Shown here in pieces: positions 14,289 through 21,226 of a DNA stretch of 21,226 nt. The position numbers and the translations under genes are program-made. The notes beneath the pieces were generated by a model. That model searched no databases and had not been told where the DNA came from. It saw only the letters and a list, made by a program, of their open reading frames with translations. How positions within the stretch are numbered: the stretch's first letter is position 1; the number at the start of each line of letters is the position of its first letter. The stretch is taken from IMG/VR virus record IMGVR_UViG_3300021960_000625, positions 1 to 21,226 of that record. One strand, given 5' to 3'. The stretch is from a virus.

Positions 14289-15308
14289 ATGGCTTTCCAA
14301 GGTATTAACACTGGTACTGCTCCAAATGATGGCACTGGGGATACCCTCCTAGAGGGAACCCTGAAAATTAATGCAAATTTTCAGGATATCTACACCATTT
14401 TTGGCGATGGATCAAATTTAGTAAGTTTTGTTTCATACGCTACTACTGCTGGATATTCTACTAATTGTGGAGTGGCTTCTACCGCTGGGTATGCTACTAC
14501 TTCACGATACGTTGCTGGTAATATTGATATCAATACAAGTGGTGTCATAACTTCCACATATGCTGATGTTGGAAAAATAACCATCCAACAACCAGGAGCA
14601 ATTGCTGATGGTCCTATTGAAGTTGGTTTTGCAGCAACTATGTTCAGGATCAGATCCGACGGCATGGTTGGAATTGGAACGTCATTGCCAAAATCGCAAT
14701 TGGAAGTTGCCTCTTTCTCGAATGAAAGGCCAACAATTTGGTCTATTGCAAGAGGAAATGCTCACGGATTGCGAGTTTCCGATATTGACGTTACTCCATC
14801 CAAATCTTTCGTAGTCACAAAAGATTCTTATGTTGGGGTTGGTTCTACTGCTCCTAGATCTAGATTGGATGTTCGTGGTGATGTTGGTATTGTTGGAGTT
14901 ACTACATTAACTGGAACAACACACTTAAATGCAGATATTACTGAAAAAGTAATTGGTAATTTCAATAGCGCTCTTACTGCCATTGGTGGAACACTAACAG
15001 TCGATGTTTCTCAGGGGTCAGTAGTTCTTGGAGGACTTACAACATCAGTATCTACCTGGAATTTCACTAATGTTACTCCATTAAATAGTAAGGCTACTAC
15101 AGTTACGATTATCAATGATGCTGGAACTGCATCTACTTACGGGGATGCCTGTAAAGTAAATGGTGTTTCTATCGCTGGTGGAATAAGATGGGTTGGTGGT
15201 AATCCGCCACCATCGACAGATGCTGAAGATATTTTGACCTTCAGTATTATAAAAGACGGTACTGGATCAACTAGGGTATACTGCAGCAGCTCGCTGAATA
15301 TTAGCTGA
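14289..15308 (+). CDS. short tail-fibre-like virion protein (339 aa)
   Basis: The N-terminus MAFQGINTGTAPNDGTGDTL followed by EGTLKINANFQDIY is the conserved start of many cyanophage fibre/structural proteins. Next come AT-A-GY-type repeats (YATTAGYSTN, VASTAGYATT), then two fibre 'head' repeats, VGIGTSLPKSQLEV and VGVGSTAPRSRLDV, as found in trimeric fibres. The C-terminal half is beta-rich and ends in GIRWVGGNPPPSTDAEDILT, then FSIIKDGTGSTRVY, resembling a distal or trimerisation domain. It probably forms a short trimeric fibre or collar piece on the baseplate. It has its own late promoter and is followed after 13 bp by the 1748-aa gene. The exact attachment point and receptor, if any, cannot be read. 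Confidence 0.75.
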   Translation: MAFQGINTGTAPNDGTGDTLLEGTLKINANFQDIYTIFGDGSNLVSFVSYATTAGYSTNCGVASTAGYATTSRYVAGNIDINTSGVITSTYADVGKITIQQPGAIADGPIEVGFAATMFRIRSDGMVGIGTSLPKSQLEVASFSNERPTIWSIARGNAHGLRVSDIDVTPSKSFVVTKDSYVGVGSTAPRSRLDVRGDVGIVGVTTLTGTTHLNADITEKVIGNFNSALTAIGGTLTVDVSQGSVVLGGLTTSVSTWNFTNVTPLNSKATTVTIINDAGTASTYGDACKVNGVSIAGGIRWVGGNPPPSTDAEDILTFSIIKDGTGSTRVYCSSSLNIS

Positions 15309-15321
15309 AGAGAGTAAATAA

Positions 15322-18300
15322 ATGCCAAGAACTACGCCAGGATCTGGAGCTGTCTTTAGACCAGTCTTTGACTCTAATTATGGAGTTGAAAGGATTGAAG
15401 TTCTTAACGGTGGAACTGGATATGCCAGAACAGATCCACCAAAGATCGTTGTCAATGGTACTACTACACCAATTACTGAGGGTGTATTTTATCCAGTAGT
15501 TACTGGAGTTGGAACAATACGAGAGGTTATCGTATTTAATTCTGGATCTGGATACTTTCCAATCTTTAATAATACTGGCGGCGGAGAAATCGTTGTAAAA
15601 CGAGGTTCTTTTGGATCTATTTCTTCAACCCACTCAATAGGCGTATCGTCAGTGTTTACTGGCGATTATAATATCGTTGATGATAATATTTACTTCTCGG
15701 CTCCTCCATATGGAAGACAGGGACCAGTTGGTCTTCTTACTGGATCAACTTTTAGTGGAAGGTTATTTTCCAGAAAGTTGGATCCATATCAGCCAAAAGA
15801 TAAAAACGTAATTTTGGATGATATTTCTTTAGATTTTACTGGAGTTGCTGGGACACAGTTTACTCTTAGCGAGAATCTTGGTATAGTTACTTCCATTTAC
15901 AATAATGTAAACAGTGGAGTTGATATTAATAACAATCCATTTGTTTTAATCAATAATATTGTTCAAACTCCTGGATTGGACTTTGAAGTTGTTAATGCTG
16001 ATGATAATAAAATTAATTTCCTCAGTGGAGTTCCAAGAGCTGGTAGAATCAATAAGGTAGGTCTTCAGACTGGCGGTGGATACTATTCTCTACTTAGATC
16101 AACTGCAGAAGTTGAAGTAGATAGTAATGGATCTTTGACTGATGTTGTTCTAACTGGAAGAGGTCAAGGATATAGAAGTGTTCCAGAAATTACTATCAGA
16201 GCTTCTCAGGGTTATGGCGGTATAATAACTGCAACTCTGGGAACAAATGATGTAACTACAGTTTCTATTAGCACTGCAGTTCATAATCAATTTACTGGAA
16301 TAGGGACATTTACTACAACTACCAACCATGGATATTCTGAGGGGGATAGAGTAAGAATTGTTGGAGCTGGATTTACATTTACTCCTCTAAGTGCAGTTAG
16401 AAATATTAGCAATTTTTCCTATGATTATATTACTGGAATTGCTAGTATAACTGTTTTTGGTGGTCACTATTTGGGAATTGGAGATAATCAATCGAGAAAT
16501 CTTCTTGTTGAGGGAGTCCAGGTAACGGATGGAGTAAGCACTTTTACGTTAAGAGAAGATGCGTATCCAGTGGTTTCTATTGGATCAACAAATGATGTAA
16601 AAGTACTGATCGGTGTTGGCACACAACCATTGATATATTCAAGTGCTGGAACTGTTCAGGCTGGTGTTGATACAAATATTCTTGAAGGTAGAGATGTCGT
16701 TGGATTTGATATCCTCCCAGGAGTGACCTCAAATACATTTAAAGTTTATCTTGGAATCACTAGTTTTACCCACAATTATGTTACTGGTGGAGTTGTTGAG
16801 AGAACTCAAGCTGGACTTGTAACTGCCGTTACTATCTCCGCTGGTGGAACTGGGTATTATTCACCCAAATCCGTTTCTTACATTGATAATACACCATCTA
16901 ACGGTATTACTACTATTACTGTTTCTGGAAAACAAATTGGTATTACTACAACAATATCGAATGTTTTTTATGATCCCACCACTGGAATAGCGACTATTCA
17001 GGGAACCAATGTGCATGGGTTGTCAGTTAATGATGTAGTTAGATTGGCTGGAATTGCTTTTAGTAGCACCTCTGGTGATGTAATATTCCCTCCTGTTGGT
17101 GAATTGAGAGACATATACTCTGTTAAGAGTATTCCAAGTACGATAGATTTCACAGTTAATATCGGCGTTGCTATGTCCGATCTAACTGGAAATAGTGGAA
17201 TACATACACATCAATTGGGTACAGGTACATTTACTGAATATGAAGGACATTTAGCCAAGACTGATGATTTTGTATGGGTTTCTGGAATTGCAGTTACTTT
17301 TGCAAGCACCCCAGCAATATCAGTTTATGACGCCGTTTACGATGGTGCATCTGGTATCATTACGGTAACTACATCAACAAATCACAATTTGTCGGTTAAG
17401 GATTTCATTATTATGTCCGACCTCCAGTTGGATGATGGGGTTGGTATTGTAACCTTCCCACTATCAACTGATCCATATTATGATGGAACCAAGGTATTGA
17501 CTGTAGGAACCTCTACCGTTTTCAGTGCCTTTGTTGGAATTTCTACGGTTTCATATACGCACGATTCTGGTGGAACTATACAATATGCTAAGAGAATAGC
17601 CTCTCATACAGAGGAGGGTTATTCTGGATTTGATATTCTTGAAGCAATAGATGGTGCGAATATTCGTGTCTTTGCTGGACTAACAACCGAATATTATACC
17701 TACACCAGAGGTGGTGTTATAAAGAAACCAATTTATGTTGATATAACACAACCAGATCCATATTTCAATAGAGACCTAGAATATATTTCTGGGACAAGTG
17801 GAATTGGAACAAATGCTGTTATTGATTTTAAAATTAACATTGATGGAGAAGTTAGGGAATTTGATCTAACAGAAGAAGGAGTAGCTTATAAGGTCGGTGA
17901 TTATCTAACAGTTAGTGGCATATCTACAGATCCTAGAGTTGGCGTCGTTACTGAATTTAGAATTAATGTAACTGAACTTGATAATGATAAGTTTTCTGCG
18001 TTCTACTTCGGACAGTTTGTTCTTTTTGACAATATTTCGGACTTCTTTGATGGAGAACGTAAAAAGTTTACCCTATCTGTAACTAGTGGAGGAACCACAG
18101 AGATTCTTAGCCTTAAGACAGTCTCTGGTAGTGACATGGATGTTACTAATAACATCTTTATCTACATTAACGATATTTTGCAGACACCAGGCGAATCTTA
18201 TGTGTTCAAGGGAAGTAGAGTTATCTTTAGTGAAGCTCCAAAACCTGGATCTAAGTGTTCTGTCTTCTATTACAGAGGATCTGCAAAAGACGTTGAAATT

Positions 18301-20568
18301 ATTGAACCACCTTTAACAGTAAAACCAGGAGATGTTCTTCAAATTAAAGAGAACAAAAATAATCCATTTGATATTGATCAATTTGAAAGAACTGGCAAGA
18401 GAATCGTTGCATCTGATGTATTAGAAACATTTACTTATGACAGTATCGGTATTGATACCAATCAAACTGCAGAAAGACCCCTGTCTTGGGAAAAACAAAG
18501 GAGAGACAAGATTGTTTCTGGTACTCTAATTTCAAAAGCAAGACCAAGTTTAAAAGGTAGAGTCATACCAACTACAAGAATTATTAAAAATGTAGGTGAG
18601 AGCGATAATGTAATTTACGTCGAAAATGCTTTCCCAACATTTTCTGATATTGACTTGCTTACTCAAGCTGAAAGAAACGCTGTGATTTTTGAAGATCTTG
18701 AGATAAGATCTGGTATTTTGAGTACAAAAGTTTCTACATCATCAAGTATTTCAGAAATATCAATTATTAGTGGTGGTTCTGGATATCTCAACATTACGTC
18801 TCCTGAGGTTTCTATATCGGAGTCATTGATTGAAAGAAAGGATCCAATCTCTGATTGGAAATACAATGCAATTGTTGGTGTAACAAGTACATTTAAATGG
18901 AAAGCAATCAGTCAATCACTACCCATTGTTGCCGTTGGTGAAAGTAGTCAGTACATTAATACTAAGAGTGCAACATTCTGGGAAAGAGGTAACATTGGAT
19001 ATGGTGGAACTATAACCTTTAATGCCGTTGGTGTTGGATATAGTTTCTTCTACCCAAATAAACAACACGTTGTTGTTGCTGGTGAATATGGAAAAGTATC
19101 GACAACAGTCGCTATTGGAAATAGTTTGGCTCCTTTCCAAGATGTAATATTGAAAGAAGTTAGACAAGTTCCAGCCATCAGGTCAAGTGTTACCTATGAC
19201 AGTGAATACCAAGGAACGTTCAATGATGTAATCTATGAAGGATCTACAGATACTTGGGTGACGGTTGGTACTGGTGGATCAATCTTTGTCGCTACTGGAA
19301 TTGGTTCGACAGCATTCTTTAGTGAATTTTCTGGTGTTCTAGAAACACTTAACTCCGTAGTTTATGCACAGAACGAGTATATTGCTGTTGGAAATGGTGG
19401 TGCTATTGTTGCTTCAAATGATGGCAGAATTTGGTCACCAAAGAATAGTAACACCTTTAACAATATTAGAGATATTATATATGATGGATCTAGATTTATC
19501 TATGTTGGAGATAGTGGAACTATAGGTATATCCACAGATAAGAACTTCTGGCAGCCATGGAGTCAACAATTACCAGCTGGAACAATTTCACCAGCGACAT
19601 TTAACTTCAAATCCATTAAGTTTATAGATGGTTTCTATGTTGGTATAACTACGGTTGGAGAACTATATTATTCATTCGATCTTGCGAATTGGAATGAAAG
19701 AGTAATTAATCATTCAAATGAGATTTTAGATCTAACTGAAACTAACTTTGGACCTAATGGCGATTTGAGAGTTATTGCAGTTGGATCTGGAACAACAGTA
19801 ATATATGCAGATCCAGTTACCAATAGAGCAACCGCAACTGCTTCTGTTACTGCTGGTGTTATAACAAGTATTACTATTACAAATGGTGGATTTGGATATA
19901 GAGTTGGATCTAACCCTCCTGCTATTGTAGAATCCGACATAACTAAGTCGGAAGATATTCTGTCCTTTAGAACTGAAGGTGACTTCGGAGTTATTGTCGG
20001 TGTCAATACCTTTGTTCCTGGAATTGGATTTAGTGTTCCACCTAGACTTGAATTTACATTGAAATCTGACTTCAATGATAATACTAACCTTGGATATGGT
20101 TACTCTTCGTTGAACTTGCTTGGAGTTGATTATTCTCAACTTCAAAAAGATGATTATTTTGTAATTTATGATAGTCCACTTGTTGTTGGACATGCTCTCA
20201 CTGGTATTACCACTGCTATCGGTGGATATGCAAATTATCCAGCAAATAAAGTTGGAATTATTTCTGCTGGTGAATATCTTGGCGGAGTGTTTAGAGTAGA
20301 AAAAGTTACTAGTCCTGATATTATTTCTGGACTTGTAACAGTCACTTGTGCCTTCCAACCAGGACCAAATAACAATAGTGATATTCAAGTTGGAGTTGGA
20401 ACCACAGCTACTATTGATACCTTCTGGGGTAAATATAGTTGGGGTAAGATCTATGGATATCAAAATAGAAGTCAGGGACTTCCAAAGGCATTCTTTGTAA
20501 ATCCTGATGCGGGATTAGTAGGACTATCTACAGCTGCAATGGTATCCAGACAAAAACCATTAACATAA
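15322..20568 (+). CDS. giant virion protein with GGxGY repeats and beta-propeller (1748 aa)
   Basis: The protein opens with MPRTTPGSGAVFRPVFDSNY and the first GGxGY unit (NGGTGY). About eight such units follow, including NSGSGY, GRGQGY, AGGTGY, SGGSGY and NGGFGY. NHGYSEGD/NHNLSVKD segments resemble those of the gp7-like protein. Two related domains, about 164-250 and 902-1000, carry INNIVQTPG (210-218) and INDILQTPG (949-957). Residues about 1245-1500 hold five or six propeller blades of the BNR/Ycf48 type. No transmembrane or catalytic signature is seen. Lying between the fibre gene and gp8, it is probably a peripheral baseplate or long-fibre protein; T4 gp9/gp10 homology was not recognised. 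The 13-bp gap before it contains GAGAG, a modest ribosome site. Confidence 0.7.
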   Translation: MPRTTPGSGAVFRPVFDSNYGVERIEVLNGGTGYARTDPPKIVVNGTTTPITEGVFYPVVTGVGTIREVIVFNSGSGYFPIFNNTGGGEIVVKRGSFGSISSTHSIGVSSVFTGDYNIVDDNIYFSAPPYGRQGPVGLLTGSTFSGRLFSRKLDPYQPKDKNVILDDISLDFTGVAGTQFTLSENLGIVTSIYNNVNSGVDINNNPFVLINNIVQTPGLDFEVVNADDNKINFLSGVPRAGRINKVGLQTGGGYYSLLRSTAEVEVDSNGSLTDVVLTGRGQGYRSVPEITIRASQGYGGIITATLGTNDVTTVSISTAVHNQFTGIGTFTTTTNHGYSEGDRVRIVGAGFTFTPLSAVRNISNFSYDYITGIASITVFGGHYLGIGDNQSRNLLVEGVQVTDGVSTFTLREDAYPVVSIGSTNDVKVLIGVGTQPLIYSSAGTVQAGVDTNILEGRDVVGFDILPGVTSNTFKVYLGITSFTHNYVTGGVVERTQAGLVTAVTISAGGTGYYSPKSVSYIDNTPSNGITTITVSGKQIGITTTISNVFYDPTTGIATIQGTNVHGLSVNDVVRLAGIAFSSTSGDVIFPPVGELRDIYSVKSIPSTIDFTVNIGVAMSDLTGNSGIHTHQLGTGTFTEYEGHLAKTDDFVWVSGIAVTFASTPAISVYDAVYDGASGIITVTTSTNHNLSVKDFIIMSDLQLDDGVGIVTFPLSTDPYYDGTKVLTVGTSTVFSAFVGISTVSYTHDSGGTIQYAKRIASHTEEGYSGFDILEAIDGANIRVFAGLTTEYYTYTRGGVIKKPIYVDITQPDPYFNRDLEYISGTSGIGTNAVIDFKINIDGEVREFDLTEEGVAYKVGDYLTVSGISTDPRVGVVTEFRINVTELDNDKFSAFYFGQFVLFDNISDFFDGERKKFTLSVTSGGTTEILSLKTVSGSDMDVTNNIFIYINDILQTPGESYVFKGSRVIFSEAPKPGSKCSVFYYRGSAKDVEIIEPPLTVKPGDVLQIKENKNNPFDIDQFERTGKRIVASDVLETFTYDSIGIDTNQTAERPLSWEKQRRDKIVSGTLISKARPSLKGRVIPTTRIIKNVGESDNVIYVENAFPTFSDIDLLTQAERNAVIFEDLEIRSGILSTKVSTSSSISEISIISGGSGYLNITSPEVSISESLIERKDPISDWKYNAIVGVTSTFKWKAISQSLPIVAVGESSQYINTKSATFWERGNIGYGGTITFNAVGVGYSFFYPNKQHVVVAGEYGKVSTTVAIGNSLAPFQDVILKEVRQVPAIRSSVTYDSEYQGTFNDVIYEGSTDTWVTVGTGGSIFVATGIGSTAFFSEFSGVLETLNSVVYAQNEYIAVGNGGAIVASNDGRIWSPKNSNTFNNIRDIIYDGSRFIYVGDSGTIGISTDKNFWQPWSQQLPAGTISPATFNFKSIKFIDGFYVGITTVGELYYSFDLANWNERVINHSNEILDLTETNFGPNGDLRVIAVGSGTTVIYADPVTNRATATASVTAGVITSITITNGGFGYRVGSNPPAIVESDITKSEDILSFRTEGDFGVIVGVNTFVPGIGFSVPPRLEFTLKSDFNDNTNLGYGYSSLNLLGVDYSQLQKDDYFVIYDSPLVVGHALTGITTAIGGYANYPANKVGIISAGEYLGGVFRVEKVTSPDIISGLVTVTCAFQPGPNNNSDIQVGVGTTATIDTFWGKYSWGKIYGYQNRSQGLPKAFFVNPDAGLVGLSTAAMVSRQKPLT
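15811..18327 (+). repeat. duplicated INNIxQTPG domain in the 1748-aa protein
   Basis: Two copies at residues about 164-250 and 902-1000 share LDDISLDFTG / FDNISDFFDG, FTLS, I-N-[ND]-I-x-QTPG and FLSGVPRAG / FSEAPKPG. A partial copy (IDNIIQTP, residues 2870-2877) and DDISVGFNG occur in the gp7-like protein, so the module is spread over both giants. Confidence 0.7.
19054..19821 (+). other. BNR/Ycf48-like beta-propeller segment
   Basis: Within residues about 1245-1500, blade motifs recur: HVVVAGEYGKVSTTV, TWVTVGTGGSIFVAT, YIAVGNGGAIVASNDGRIW, FIYVGDSGTIGISTDKNFW, FYVGITTVGELYYSFDLANW and VIAVGSGTTVIYAD. The pattern is [YF]-[IV]-x-VG-x-x-G-x-I-x-x-S-x-D-x-x-x-W, an Asp-box-like turn. It could bind glycans or act as a rigid spacer. 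Confidence 0.7.
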
Positions 20569-20573
20569 GACCA

Positions 20574-20580
20574 CTAAATA
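20574..20580 (+). promoter_or_regulatory. candidate late promoter of gp8 (CTAAATA)
   Basis: CTAAATA in the 30-bp gap after the 1748-aa gene, 18 bp before ATG 20599. The position mirrors that of TATAAATA before the fibre gene. Confidence 0.5.
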
Positions 20581-20598
20581 AAGAAAAAACTAGTTACA

Positions 20599-21226
20599 AT
20601 GCCTGCTATTATATCGGAACAATTTAGGATTCTCAATGCAGAAACTTTTGTAAAAAGTTTCGTTGGTGTTGGCTCTACTGTAAACAAATATTATGCATTT
20701 ATTGGTCTACCTAATTCAGTAGAACCAAAAGCTGGTGGTACTCCAGACTGGTCCTCCAACACCCCTGCACCTTTAGATGGGTTTGAGGAGGAATACTCCA
20801 TTAAGGAGTCAATCATTGCTATGAAAAAAATTACTGACAAGGATGTTAGAAGACTTGTCAGAAAGGTCGAGTGGGTTGCTGGTACTACATATGAGATGTA
20901 TCGTCACGATTACAACATATATAATTTAACTCCGATTACTAGTCAAGCTAGTTTGTATGAAGCAAACTATTACGTAGTTAACGAAGATTTAAAAGTATAC
21001 ATTTGTCTTCAAAATGGATCAGATCCAGAGAACCCCAAGGGGCGCCCATCATATGACCAACCCACATTTATTGACCTTGAGCCAAGAGCAGCTGGTACTA
21101 GTGGCGATGGTTATGTTTGGAAATATCTTTACACGATCAAACCATCGGAAATCGTAAAGTTTGATTCCATTGAATATATTCCCGTTCCTGAGAACTGGGG
21201 CATGGATGGGGAATCTGTTGCGACTA
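20599..21226 (+). CDS. 8: baseplate wedge protein gp8 (5' part)
   Basis: ATG at 20599; the frame stays open for 209 codons to the window edge. Similarity to T4 gp8 is seen in several places: FRILNAETFVKSF (9-21; T4 FRTEKMLNFYNS), the WSSN at 51-54 (T4 WSSN), RKVEWVAGTTYEMY (88-101; T4 RRDWGDTRYPDPY), YYVVNEDLKVYICL (124-137) and DGYVWKYLYTI at 170-180 (T4 DGYVWEYLFEI), then YIPVPENWG. T4 gp8 (334 aa) is a dimeric two-domain protein of the outer wedge that binds gp7 and gp10. There are 30 bp between it and the upstream giant gene, including a late-promoter motif. Ribosome site weak. The 3' end is not in this window. Confidence 0.9.
   Translation, partial: MPAIISEQFRILNAETFVKSFVGVGSTVNKYYAFIGLPNSVEPKAGGTPDWSSNTPAPLDGFEEEYSIKESIIAMKKITDKDVRRLVRKVEWVAGTTYEMYRHDYNIYNLTPITSQASLYEANYYVVNEDLKVYICLQNGSDPENPKGRPSYDQPTFIDLEPRAAGTSGDGYVWKYLYTIKPSEIVKFDSIEYIPVPENWGMDGESVAT

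Noticed and set aside
15313-15320. AGTAAATA as late promoter of the 1748-aa gene
   Set aside because: It is 1 bp from the ATG, leaving no leader; transcription would start inside the coding sequence.
19732-20463. 243-codon minus-strand open frame and the 121-codon frame at 19710-20075
   Set aside because: Both lie wholly within the repeat-rich 1748-aa gene; composition (very Ser/Asn/Ile-rich) is the mirror of GGxGY codons, with no start signal.
1-21226. Insertion sequence, integrase or attachment site
   Set aside because: No transposase or recombinase frame, no terminal inverted repeats with target duplication, and no tRNA fragment seen.

Overview
The window is a stretch of a tailed-phage genome of the T4-like marine cyanophage type (contractile-tailed phages of Synechococcus/Prochlorococcus, now Kyanoviridae). 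The basis is T4-family baseplate genes 25, 6, 7 and 8, T4-type late promoter motifs (TATAAATA / CTAAATA), runs of very small tightly packed genes all on the + strand, AT-rich DNA, and the cyanophage habit of enormous repeat-rich virion proteins. Assignments rest on remembered family sequences; no search was run.

Layout. Positions 1-2690 are an accessory zone of small genes: the 3' end of an unknown gene, a 74-aa basic protein, a 188-bp intergenic region with a sigma70-like promoter, a foldable RNA segment and a terminator-like hairpin, four proteins of roughly 50-65 aa, a GT-A type glycosyltransferase, a very basic 47-aa protein and a 49-aa Ala/Pro-rich protein. A strong Rho-independent terminator (2653-2692) closes this zone. 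From 2700 a late transcription unit starts: a 77-aa acidic protein, gp25, gp6, a 2973-aa gp7-like protein, a 339-aa fibre-like protein, a 1748-aa virion protein with a predicted beta-propeller, and the first 209 codons of gp8, which runs off the window.

How the genes work together. gp25, gp6 and gp7 form the core of the baseplate wedge, and gp8 joins the wedge periphery. The order 25-6-7-fibre parallels W-J-I-H of phage P2. The two giant proteins share small beta-rich repeats and probably build the outer baseplate or fibre-bearing layer, taking the place of T4 gp9-gp12, which are not seen here.

Most interesting points: the gp7-like protein keeps two blocks of T4 gp7's C-terminal region but separates them by about 2,100 residues of repeats that include a YHYH-type domain; beta-propeller repeats lie in a separate neighbouring protein; and 512-670 looks like a structured small RNA or an attenuated leader upstream of a 57-aa gene.
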